A stretch of 6,326 bases of DNA from Caryophanales bacterium UBA782 (GCA_002296455.1 DBJG01000044.1:1-6326), one strand, 5' to 3'. Shown: positions 1-6,018, counted from the first letter of the stretch. Program-made: numbers and translations. The notes: generated from the sequence alone by a model not told the origin.

Positions 1-290
1 AAAGCGATGATTTGGTTTGCACGCGTTGCGTGACTGGTATTTTTGTTCTCAATGAAAAGAGCGTGGAAGAAAATCCATGCATTCGTTGCGGCTCATGCGT
101 GCTTTCTTGCCCTGCGAAGATAGAGCCAGTTCTCATCATGGAAGCCTATAAAGCAATGAATAAGGAAATGATAAAAAACCTTCAGCCTTTGAAATGCATG
201 GAATGTGGCCTATGCACATATAGCTGCACGAGCGGCATTCGCGTTCTTGATTGGGTGAGACGAGCGAAAATCGTTGCAAAACTCCCGTAA
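1..290 (+). CDS. rnfC: RnfC, C-terminal end (partial, 5' end outside window)
   Basis: Partial electron-transport complex subunit C; the first full codon begins at base 3 and the stop is TAA at 288-290. RnfC is the peripheral cytosolic subunit of Rnf; in the family its upstream part binds NADH and FMN and this tail carries two 4Fe-4S clusters. Both are visible: CIRCGSCVLSCP (codons at 78-110) and CMECGLCTYSC (195-227), each C-x2-C-x2-C-x3-C. The second is followed by Thr where Pro is usual. Just upstream, where RnfC normally has a PVTKGTSGI-like strand, this protein reads VCTRCVTGI and so gains an extra CxxC (18-29). It lies 15 bases before rnfD. The TTG at 12 is not a real start; the frame is open to the window edge. 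The identification is firm, but the NADH/FMN part is unseen. Confidence 0.93.
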   Translation, partial: SDDLVCTRCVTGIFVLNEKSVEENPCIRCGSCVLSCPAKIEPVLIMEAYKAMNKEMIKNLQPLKCMECGLCTYSCTSGIRVLDWVRRAKIVAKLP

Positions 291-305
291 AGCGAGGAAT
301 TTCAT

Positions 306-1388
306 ATGGAATTTATCAAGAAAACATCACCTTATCTCAAACGAAAAGACAACGTAAAGCAAATGCTTCTTGATGTTGTTATTGCTCTATTACCGACACT
401 CATTTTCACTTTCATCGTTTATCCGCTAGACGCGTTACGGGTGCTTTTGTTATCCGTTTTCACGTTTGAAACGTGCGAATTGTTATTCGTTCTTATCACA
501 AAGAAAAACGTTAAAGCGTTTACTCTTGTTAATGGATTAAGCGCGCTTATCAGCGGTCTCATTTATGGCCTTATGCTCCCAGGCAATTTGAGTTGGGATA
601 ACGGTATGGGCTATTTTATCGTCATCATTGGCGCTTTGATTGGTTCTATCTTTGGGAAGCTTGTCTTTGGAGGATTCGGAAATAACATTTTCAATCCTGC
701 TGCGTTAGGCGGAATCATCGTACGTTCCTTTTGGGGGAGCTACCTTTATCATTCTTCTTCTGCTTATCGCGCGAATTTAGCCGAAGACATATTCAGTGGA
801 GGTACCGCATTAGGCATCTCTTCCTATGAGTCCATTAATCATATTTCTCTCCTTGATATGTTTCTAGGAAAGACTGCAGGGGCGCTTGGAGAAGGATTCA
901 TCATCACAATATTGATTGGTCTATTCTATCTTCTTTTTCGTCGAACCATCGATTATCGGACTTTCCTCTCATATTTTGTTACTTTCGCTCTCTTGATGCT
1001 TTTAGCTGGCATTATCGTTCATTATAAATTGCCCGACGTTTCTATGTGGCGTTTCCTTTTATTTGAACTATTGGCGGGCGGGTTTCTCTTTGGAAGCGTC
1101 TTTATGATTACTGACCCCGTCACGGGTCCGATGGGTTCACCTAGTCGCGTCATTTTCGGTATGTTTGGTGCAATCATCGTCGTTTTCATTCGCTTATTCA
1201 CTGCTTCGCCAGAAGGGGTTGGCTATTCCATTCTTTTCGCGAATATGATCGCTCCCGTTCTCGATTATCCAAAATGGAGCAGCTCGCGTTGGAAAAAGTG
1301 GCATTTCATCGTCATTGGAGTGATGGCTGTTATCGCAGTTTTAGTCGTCACACTGGTACTGAACTTTAAAGAAGGAGCGATTCAATGA
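306..1388 (+). CDS. rnfD: RnfD, membrane subunit carrying covalent FMN
   Basis: Integral membrane subunit of the Rnf complex (NqrB/RnfD family), 360 residues with about nine or ten hydrophobic segments, a normal family length. Family landmarks visible: the GGFGNNIFNPAALGG block at about residues 122-136, the ITDPVTGPMGSP block at 268-279, and FTASPEGVGYSILFANMIAPVLD at 298-320 (quoted in part: SPEGVGYSILFANM). The FMN attachment site should be the Thr of the DxxSGAT motif; here it reads DIFSGGT, so Thr167 (codon 804-806) is the likely acceptor, with Gly in place of the usual Ala. The ATG at 306 has GAGGA at 294-298, 7 bases upstream. The stop TGA overlaps the rnfG start as ATGA (1385-1388), which suggests translational coupling. 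ApbE, encoded further down, is the expected flavin transferase. Confidence 0.97.
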   Translation: MEFIKKTSPYLKRKDNVKQMLLDVVIALLPTLIFTFIVYPLDALRVLLLSVFTFETCELLFVLITKKNVKAFTLVNGLSALISGLIYGLMLPGNLSWDNGMGYFIVIIGALIGSIFGKLVFGGFGNNIFNPAALGGIIVRSFWGSYLYHSSSAYRANLAEDIFSGGTALGISSYESINHISLLDMFLGKTAGALGEGFIITILIGLFYLLFRRTIDYRTFLSYFVTFALLMLLAGIIVHYKLPDVSMWRFLLFELLAGGFLFGSVFMITDPVTGPMGSPSRVIFGMFGAIIVVFIRLFTASPEGVGYSILFANMIAPVLDYPKWSSSRWKKWHFIVIGVMAVIAVLVVTLVLNFKEGAIQ

Positions 1389-1981
1389 ATAAGAAATATT
1401 TCACTGTTCCTGCGATTTTAGCCGCGATTTGCGTTTGTAGTGCTGGGGTTATCGGCTTAACACATTATTTTACGGATTCTTATAGCAAGGCCCATCAAAG
1501 TGACGATGCTCCAAGTGAAATCAAGGCACTCTATTCGGATTCTTCAACGAAGTTTGCAAAAGACAAAGATTTCGAGTCCACGTCCGCGGTTGGTGATTTC
1601 ACAAAAGTGACAATCACGGATGCCTATCGAGTTCAGCGAAATAACAAAGACGTGGGCTATGCTTATTTGGTGAATGCGGGAAAACCCGTAAAAACAGAAG
1701 TTCTCTTTGCAGTCTCTTTTGAAGGGATGGCCAATGATTCCACCCTTCGACCTGCAGCGATTAACGTTTACCAAGGTGGCGATGCTGGATATGACAAAAA
1801 CGTTATCATGTATGCGGAGTATTTGGTCAATGGGTCGGCTGCTTTGGACGGTACGAGTGATTTCCTCACGGGTGGAACGAAATCGCAAAAATACCTTTTG
1901 GATGGAGTGAAAGTGGCGAGAAACGATTATTTGTCTCGCTACAATAAGGCGCTTCGCTCGTTAGAGAAAGGAGGATTATAA
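1385..1981 (+). CDS. rnfG: RnfG, extracytoplasmic FMN-binding subunit (divergent)
   Basis: Rnf subunit G, 198 residues: one N-terminal membrane helix at about residues 8-28, then an extracytoplasmic FMN-binding domain. The family attaches FMN through phosphoester linkage to a Thr in an (S/T)GAT motif. Here the matching motif is DFLTGGTKS at residues 159-167, so Thr165 (codon 1877-1879) is the likely acceptor and Ala is replaced by Gly, as in RnfD. The central part is divergent: the usual E-T-PGLG region is not recognisable and reads INVYQGGDAGYDK at about 126-138. The start ATG has AAGGAG at 1372-1377 and overlaps the rnfD stop. Identification rests on position between rnfD and rnfE, size, topology and the FMN motif, so it is slightly less certain than for its neighbours. 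Confidence 0.88.
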   Translation: MNKKYFTVPAILAAICVCSAGVIGLTHYFTDSYSKAHQSDDAPSEIKALYSDSSTKFAKDKDFESTSAVGDFTKVTITDAYRVQRNNKDVGYAYLVNAGKPVKTEVLFAVSFEGMANDSTLRPAAINVYQGGDAGYDKNVIMYAEYLVNGSAALDGTSDFLTGGTKSQKYLLDGVKVARNDYLSRYNKALRSLEKGGL

Positions 1982-1983
1982 GT

Positions 1984-2730
1984 ATGAAAAACAAAGCGCA
2001 ATCATCCCGCGCTCGGGTTTTTCTTGATCCGCTGCTTAAGAATAACCCGCTTTTTGTGATGGTGCTCGGCACTTGCCCAGCATTGGCCGTAACGACTTCG
2101 TTTGAAAGCGCGCTAGGGATGGGGCTACTCTTCACCTTCGTTCTTTTCTTCTCCAATCTCATCGTTTCTTCCCTTCGAAAGGTGATACCAGAAGAGATAA
2201 CAACGCCTGCTTACGTCGTTATCATTGCGACTTTCGTTACGGTGGTGAAACTATTCAGTTCTGCCTTTTTACCAGAATTGTATTCTTCTCTTGGCGTTTT
2301 CGTTGCCTTGCTCGTCGTGAACTGCATCGTTCTTGGTAGAGCAGAGGCTTTTGCGAGCAAAAATGGTGTCGTGGATTCCATGCTTGACGCGTTAGGAAAT
2401 GGTCTTGGTTACACTTGGGCGATCGCTTCAATCGCCCTTGTTCGCGAAATATTTGGAACAGGTACGCTTACTTTCGGGAAAACTTTCACCTTCCTCCCCG
2501 AGGTCACGATTCCGATACTCGGCGGATTTGAAGGCAGCGATTTCTCCTTAGCAGTTCCTCTATTTCAATCTAGCGCTGGCGGTTTCTTCGTCTTTGGTAT
2601 TGCATTGGCCATTATCGCGGCATTCTCCAATCACAAGAAAGCAAAAGAACGAGAGAAAAAGAAAGCGGATATTGCAAAGAAAAAGCAAGCGGAGCAGCTC
2701 CTCACTTCGCCTTTGAAAGGAGATGAATAA
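1984..2730 (+). CDS. rnfE: RnfE, membrane subunit with 2Fe-2S ligands and a charged tail
   Basis: Integral membrane subunit of the NqrD/RnfE family, 248 residues with about six hydrophobic segments. Recognisable blocks are NNPLFVMVLGTCPALAVT (residues 20-37), ALGMG (43-47) and VVNCIVLGRAEAFASKNG (111-128). Cys31 and Cys114 correspond to the cysteines that, with two in RnfA, hold a 2Fe-2S cluster in the middle of the membrane in Nqr/Rnf structures. Beyond the last helix (about 200-215) is a roughly 33-residue hydrophilic tail rich in Lys, Glu and Ala, which makes the protein somewhat longer than a typical RnfE (about 200-235); it could form a cytosolic helix or coiled coil. The start ATG follows a near-perfect AAAGGAGG (1967-1974) at 9-base spacing. 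The RBS of rnfA lies inside the last codons of this gene. Confidence 0.96.
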   Translation: MKNKAQSSRARVFLDPLLKNNPLFVMVLGTCPALAVTTSFESALGMGLLFTFVLFFSNLIVSSLRKVIPEEITTPAYVVIIATFVTVVKLFSSAFLPELYSSLGVFVALLVVNCIVLGRAEAFASKNGVVDSMLDALGNGLGYTWAIASIALVREIFGTGTLTFGKTFTFLPEVTIPILGGFEGSDFSLAVPLFQSSAGGFFVFGIALAIIAAFSNHKKAKEREKKKADIAKKKQAEQLLTSPLKGDE

Positions 2731-2732
2731 AA

Positions 2733-3335
2733 ATGAATTATTTGGTTTCCTTCTTGCTTGCAATCGTTTCCTATATGGTGATTGATAACGTGATTCTTTC
2801 TCGTTATTTTGGCATCTGCTCTTTTATTGGCGTCGGTAATAAAGTGAAATCAGCGTTATGCATGGGACTTGCGGTTTTCTTTGTCATTATGCTTTCTGCC
2901 CTTGTATGCTGGCCTTTATACAACTACATACTCGTCCCTGCGAAGATGGAATATATGGAGACCATCATCTTTATTTTGGTTATCGCAAGCCTTGTTCAAA
3001 TTGTTGGCTATTTCATTAAAAAGAAGTCGCCTATCTTATACAAGACATTAGGCATTTATTTGCCGCTTATCACTACCAATTGCGCCGTTCTTGGTGTTGT
3101 GGAAACGAATATGGCGTATGACTTTGGACGTTCGATGGCGAATGCTTTAGGCACTTCGCTTGGCTTCCTTTTGGTCATTTTCTTATTCGCTTGCATTCGC
3201 GTGCGTCTAGAATCGAGTAAACCACCAAAAGCTTGGAAGGGGATTCCTCTTGCTTTTGTTGTCGCTGGCATTATGGCTATCATATTCATGGGGCTAAGTG
3301 GAATGATTGATTTGGGTTCATGGGGGATTCAATAA
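2733..3335 (+). CDS. rnfA: RnfA, membrane subunit with 2Fe-2S ligands
   Basis: Integral membrane subunit of the NqrE/RnfA family, 200 residues, close to the usual 190-200, with about six helices. Family signatures: NVILSRYFGICSFIGVG (residues 19-35), LGIYLPLITTNCAVLGVV (106-123) and the KGIPLAFVVAGIMAIIFMG end block (from 169). Cys29 and Cys117 are the expected partners of RnfE Cys31 and Cys114 for the intramembrane 2Fe-2S cluster. RnfA and RnfE are inverted-topology homologues that pair in the complex. The ATG lies two bases after the rnfE stop, with AAAGGAGAT at 2716-2724 as its ribosome binding site. The next gene starts one base after this stop, so the proteins are very likely made from one transcript. 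Confidence 0.97.
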   Translation: MNYLVSFLLAIVSYMVIDNVILSRYFGICSFIGVGNKVKSALCMGLAVFFVIMLSALVCWPLYNYILVPAKMEYMETIIFILVIASLVQIVGYFIKKKSPILYKTLGIYLPLITTNCAVLGVVETNMAYDFGRSMANALGTSLGFLLVIFLFACIRVRLESSKPPKAWKGIPLAFVVAGIMAIIFMGLSGMIDLGSWGIQ

Positions 3336-3336
3336 G

Positions 3337-3558
3337 ATGAGCCGTGAAGGTTATATTGCATTGACCATCGCACTAGTGGTCGCCCTCCTTGTTCTCTTTT
3401 TCGTGAGCTTTGTTTTGTATGTTCGCCAAAAACCGCCAAAGGGGTGTGAAAATTTGGGACGTGATGAAAGCAAATGCGCCAATTGCGAAATGATAAGCTG
3501 CCGTTTCTATCATCGCGCGGAAAAGAACATAAAAGATGATAAAAAAGGAGAGGAATAA
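3337..3558 (+). CDS. Small cysteine-rich single-helix membrane protein between rnfA and rnfB
   Basis: A 73-residue protein that I do not recognise as a named Rnf subunit. It has one strong membrane helix (about residues 7-28), then VRQKPPK, which by the positive-inside rule places the C-terminal part in the cytosol. The soluble part has four cysteines, Cys37, Cys47, Cys50 and Cys55 (C-x9-C-x2-C-x4-C, core KCANCEMISC), followed by FYHR and a Lys/Glu tail. Such spacing could hold an Fe-S cluster or zinc; neither is shown by sequence alone. The overall plan, a helix plus a cytosolic cysteine domain, is like that of RnfB next door. I chose ATG 3337, one base after the rnfA stop, with GGGGGA at 3322-3327 upstream; a TTG at 3307 would add ten poorly hydrophobic residues overlapping rnfA. 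Membership of the operon is clear and function is unknown. Confidence 0.8.
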   Translation: MSREGYIALTIALVVALLVLFFVSFVLYVRQKPPKGCENLGRDESKCANCEMISCRFYHRAEKNIKDDKKGEE

Positions 3559-3563
3559 CGACT

Positions 3564-3884
3564 ATGGATATCCTATACGCTATTTTATTGATGCTTGGAG
3601 CAGCGGTGATTCTTGCCATACTTATTGTCGCTTTCTCCATTCTTTTTCACGTTGAAGATGATCCGCGTGTGGCGGAAGTAGAGAAAATGCTCCCTAATTA
3701 TAACTGCGGTGCGTGCGGGAAAGCGGGTTGTCACGACATGGCGGAAGCCATTGTCTCAGGAGAAGCGAAACACCTTTCCTTGTGCAAAGCTGGTAAGAAA
3801 GATAAAAACTTCGAACCCATTATCGAATATTTGGAAAAGACACCAGGGAAGGATGGACAATTGACCCCTCCTCCATCCATCTGA
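3564..3884 (+). CDS. rnfB: RnfB, short form with only the N-terminal 4Fe-4S domain
   Basis: Rnf subunit B, here only 106 residues. It has an N-terminal membrane helix (about 4-27), then the family-typical stretch FHVEDDPRVAEVEKMLP (28-44) and a complete Fes-type 4Fe-4S domain: Cys48, Cys51, Cys56 and Cys74 in YNCGACGKAGCHDMAEAIVSG...C. A usual RnfB (about 190 residues or more) continues with two ferredoxin-like 4Fe-4S motifs that accept electrons from ferredoxin. None is present, and the protein ends in a short TPPPSI tail. No other frame downstream restores them, and apbE starts 41 bases later, so this looks like a real short form rather than a sequencing frameshift. The start ATG has AAGGAGAGGA at 3545-3554. 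It may work with the small cysteine protein just upstream (inference). Confidence 0.9.
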   Translation: MDILYAILLMLGAAVILAILIVAFSILFHVEDDPRVAEVEKMLPNYNCGACGKAGCHDMAEAIVSGEAKHLSLCKAGKKDKNFEPIIEYLEKTPGKDGQLTPPPSI

Positions 3885-3894
3885 TGAGATGAGA

Positions 3895-3919
3895 CTTTCT
3901 TTCCTCTCTCCTTCATAAT
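3895..3919 (+). promoter_or_regulatory. Polypyrimidine tract and possible -10 box before apbE
   Basis: The 41-base gap between rnfB and apbE contains 20 uninterrupted pyrimidines (3895-3914) running into CATAAT (3914-3919), a five-of-six match to a -10 box. No convincing -35 is seen. If the -10 were used, transcription would begin almost at the apbE ATG (3926), giving a nearly leaderless message. Part of the tract (TTCCTCTC, 3901-3908) is exactly complementary to GAGAGGAA in the rnfB ribosome binding site (3548-3555). All functions here are speculative; apbE may simply be read from the upstream rnf transcript. Confidence 0.25.
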
Positions 3920-3925
3920 AGAAGT

Positions 3926-4945
3926 ATGAAAAGAAAAGGCGTGTTTCTCTTTCTCTTTCTCGGATCGCTATTTTCGTGTGCGGGGAATCAGGATTCCCTC
4001 AAAATATATTCGGTAACGGTTAATGATGTGTTCTCTTCTTTCGTCAGCGTAAACTACGATTCACGAAATGGCGATTTAGGAAAAGAAATAACGACGCTTC
4101 TAACAAAAATCGATGCATTGACCGATGCTTATGAAGCAAAAGATAATGCTAACGTGTATACGTTAAATCTTACGAACGAGGAGATTGAAGTCGATCCATC
4201 GCTTTTCTCTTTGCTTAAGAATTCATATTCACTCCAGGAAAAAACAGATGGTTATTTTAGTCCCTTAATGGGGTCACTTACTTCGTTATGGAAGAAGACT
4301 CTTTATGGCGATGAAAGCGATTCTCATTACACCCCAAAAGAAGACGATATCGAGAAAGCAAAAGAGAGTGTTGCCTCGCTTCTCGAGGAAAAAGAAAACT
4401 CGGCTCTTATTTTTAATGATTCCTCTTTTTCCGTTAAACGTGTCGGAAAGGCGAAAATCGATCTAGGTGCAATCGCGAAAGGATTCGCCATCGAAGAAGT
4501 GAAGAATTTGTTGAAGAGAAACGGCTCAGCGCATTATTTAATCAATGGCGGGACTTCATCAATCGCCGCGGGAAAAACGACGACTGATGGACCTTTCCAT
4601 GTTCGTCTTCGTTATACGGGAGAAGAAGTAATCCGTTACGATTTAGAGAACATGGATGCGTCCATGTCATCAATTTATGAACAGCTTGTCAAAGTGAACG
4701 GCGTTTCTTATTCTCATCTGGTAAGCCCCAAAACCGGGTTGCCTCTAACGGCCTTTTCCTCCGTATTCTTAGTGGGGGAACATTCCACGGAATTGGACGC
4801 TTTATCGACGGCATGCACGTTCGTTGATTTGCAAAAAATTAAAGAATGGGAAAAGGAATATGATTTCAAAGCCAGTGTATTCAAAGAGGGGGGCGAACAC
4901 GCGGAACTCGTCTACGAGAACGCGGAACTCGAACGGTCAAAATGA
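3926..4945 (+). CDS. apbE: ApbE, lipoprotein FAD:protein FMN transferase
   Basis: FAD:protein FMN transferase of 339 residues. The family uses Mg2+ and FAD to attach FMN to Thr in proteins such as RnfG and RnfD outside the membrane. The N-terminus is a lipoprotein signal: MKRK, a hydrophobic stretch, then LFSC with Cys18 as the lipidation site. ApbE landmarks are KTDGYFSPLMGSLTSLW (106-122), KIDLGAIAKGFAIE (177-190), INGGTSSIAAG (206-216), YSHLVSPKTGLP (262-273) and TELDALSTA (288-296), with Asp291 and Thr295 as expected metal ligands. The usual N-x-GGD turn is replaced by NGGTSS. There is almost no Shine-Dalgarno before ATG 3926, unlike the neighbouring genes, but the signal peptide supports this start. 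The stop overlaps the next start as ATGA (4942-4945). Its presence in the operon fits flavinylation of the Rnf subunits. Confidence 0.96.
   Translation: MKRKGVFLFLFLGSLFSCAGNQDSLKIYSVTVNDVFSSFVSVNYDSRNGDLGKEITTLLTKIDALTDAYEAKDNANVYTLNLTNEEIEVDPSLFSLLKNSYSLQEKTDGYFSPLMGSLTSLWKKTLYGDESDSHYTPKEDDIEKAKESVASLLEEKENSALIFNDSSFSVKRVGKAKIDLGAIAKGFAIEEVKNLLKRNGSAHYLINGGTSSIAAGKTTTDGPFHVRLRYTGEEVIRYDLENMDASMSSIYEQLVKVNGVSYSHLVSPKTGLPLTAFSSVFLVGEHSTELDALSTACTFVDLQKIKEWEKEYDFKASVFKEGGEHAELVYENAELERSK
4899..4931 (+). repeat. 12-base direct repeat at the 3' end of apbE
   Basis: ACGCGGAACTCG occurs at 4899-4910 and again at 4920-4931, offset by 21 bases and so in frame. It gives AEL-VYEN-AEL near the ApbE C-terminus (residues 326-335). 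It looks like a small in-frame tandem duplication in a non-conserved tail, or chance in a charged stretch. Confidence 0.6.
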
Positions 4946-5364
4946 TGCAAGAAACAAAACGCAAAAAGAAAGGATTTCTAAGGACCCATTTGTGGGATTT
5001 CCTTTTGCTTGTCGCCCTCGCTAGCGGGACGGCTGGTTTTTACGCTTATGAACTTTTAAAAAGTAAAAATCCAAGTGAAAACGAGGAGTTAATTGCCGAA
5101 ATACGAATTGGAAATTCCTTGCAAAAGTCCATTCAATTATCGTCAATCCAGGACTATTCAACGGAAACGGTGCAGGGAAAACACGGAATATTGACGCTTG
5201 GATTAAAAAAGAACGCCATCGCAGTGATTGAATCGGATTGTCCTTTACAAGAATGCGTTCATACGGGGTGGGTTACGCGAGCGGGAGAATCTATTGTATG
5301 TGCCCATAACGCGGTTCTTATACGCGTGATTTCGACGTCGTGGAGCGAGGTGGTGCTAGGATGA
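4942..5364 (+). CDS. Membrane-anchored NusG domain II (NusG_II) protein
   Basis: A 140-residue protein: a basic N-terminus (KRKKK), one membrane helix at about 19-37, then a small extracytoplasmic domain. The end matches the NusG_II family: ESDCPLQECVHTGWV followed by GESIVCAHNAVLIRV, with Cys100, Cys105 and Cys120. Despite the name it is not a transcription factor; this stand-alone domain is found next to ApbE, FMN-binding and Gx-transporter genes in Firmicutes, with no firmly assigned role. From memory, related pairs occur in flavin-based extracellular electron transfer loci (EetA/EetB in Listeria), which should be checked. It starts at ATG 4942, overlapping the apbE stop (an ATG at 4945 is equally possible), and ends overlapping the next gene, so translation is probably coupled. 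The cysteines could form a disulfide or bind a cofactor (inference). Confidence 0.85.
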   Translation: MMQETKRKKKGFLRTHLWDFLLLVALASGTAGFYAYELLKSKNPSENEELIAEIRIGNSLQKSIQLSSIQDYSTETVQGKHGILTLGLKKNAIAVIESDCPLQECVHTGWVTRAGESIVCAHNAVLIRVISTSWSEVVLG

Positions 5365-5918
5365 AAGAGAGGTTATCAATTCGGAAGATTACGACAATCA
5401 GCGTCCTATTAGCCCTTGCAATCGGACTCAGTATTGTCGAGAACTATATCCCTTTTGGCATTCCCGGTGCAAAACTTGGTTTAGCGAATTTAATCACGAT
5501 TTTGACTTTATATTTCTTCGGGTTTTGGACGGGGCTTGGCGTTAGTCTTTTACGCGTTATCGCCGCAAGTCTTATCACGGGTTCATTCCTTGGCATGGGC
5601 TTTATGATGTCATTTGCGGGCGCGCTTCTCTCCTTCTTGCTCATGGCTTTTGCAAAAAGGTTTTTGTCTTGCTTCACAGTGGTGGGAGTGTCCATTTTGG
5701 GCGCTTTTTCCCATTCTCTAGCCCAAATATTTGTGGCGATGGCTTATTACGTTTCTACCTCCATTATGTATTATTTCCCTCCGATGGCTCTTATTTCTTT
5801 AATAACGGGCACTTGCATTGGGTTCATTTGTGATTATGCTTTAAAAAACAAGTACCTTCAAAGAATCGTTGAAGAAAAGACAACGAGAATTGATCATAAC
5901 GAAGAAAAGAAGCAATAA
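5361..5918 (+). CDS. Gx transporter family / 'heptaprenyl diphosphate synthase component I'-like membrane protein
   Basis: A 185-residue protein with about five or six hydrophobic helices. It fits the family annotated as Gx transporter or HepS-like: LALAIGLSIVENYIP (about 14-28), PGAKLGLANLITILTLY (33-49), SLLRVIAASLITGSFLG, and GAFSHSLAQIFVA (from about 114). The family resembles substrate-binding S components of ECF transporters; the 'heptaprenyl synthase' name is historical, and no prenyl-synthase DDxxD motif is present. The substrate is unknown. I chose ATG 5361 because it forms ATGA with the preceding stop (5361-5364) and has GAGGT at 5347-5351; an upstream GTG at 5340 would add seven residues. 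The C-terminal tail is hydrophilic and charged. Clustering with apbE and NusG_II suggests a link to flavin or quinone-type redox chemistry, which is inference. Confidence 0.85.
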   Translation: MKERLSIRKITTISVLLALAIGLSIVENYIPFGIPGAKLGLANLITILTLYFFGFWTGLGVSLLRVIAASLITGSFLGMGFMMSFAGALLSFLLMAFAKRFLSCFTVVGVSILGAFSHSLAQIFVAMAYYVSTSIMYYFPPMALISLITGTCIGFICDYALKNKYLQRIVEEKTTRIDHNEEKKQ

Positions 5919-5984
5919 AAGCAGTTTGAAAATGGATAGCGAAATCTATTCCTATCTTCATCGAAACGAATGTCTCTTCTTCTC

Positions 5985-6016
5985 CTAGCAAGAAATTAGG
6001 GCTAGTTGTCATTTTT
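5985..6016 (+). terminator. Possible weak terminator of the rnf-apbE operon
   Basis: CTAGC (5985-5989) and GCTAG (6001-6005) can form a five-base-pair hairpin with an 11-base loop, followed by a T-rich run ending in five T residues (6006-6016). The stem is short and AT-containing and the T-run is interrupted by GTCA, so this is only a candidate. It is the best-placed one between the last operon gene and rplS. Confidence 0.25.
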
Positions 6017-6018
6017 CG

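Noticed and set aside
1544..2162. Long minus-strand open frames opposite rnfG and rnfE
   Set aside because: They lie opposite clear Rnf genes, show no domain or ribosome binding support, and are explained as shadows of the coding strand.
3307..3336. A TTG start that would lengthen the small cysteine-rich protein by ten residues
   Set aside because: ATG 3337 sits one base after the rnfA stop with a purine-rich site upstream, and the added residues overlap rnfA without improving the protein.
3851..3878. GGATGGA/TCCATCC hairpin at the end of rnfB as a terminator
   Set aside because: The seven-base stem lies within the coding region, has a 14-base loop and is not followed by a T-run, so I do not call a terminator between rnfB and apbE.
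3785..3925. Frameshift that hides the RnfB ferredoxin domain
   Set aside because: No frame in this stretch shows CxxCxxC motifs, and there is no room for about 80 residues before apbE begins.
5340..5360. GTG start for the Gx-transporter gene seven codons upstream
   Set aside because: The ATG at 5361 makes an ATGA overlap with the preceding stop and has GAGGT at good spacing; the upstream start has no clear ribosome binding site.
4942..5364. Transcription factor NusG
   Set aside because: The protein has a membrane anchor and only the stand-alone NusG_II domain with cysteines; it lacks the NGN and KOW domains of true NusG.
306..5364. TGA read as tryptophan (Mycoplasma-type code)
   Set aside because: TGA ends rnfD, rnfB, apbE and the NusG_II gene at sensible protein ends, and tryptophan is encoded by TGG throughout.
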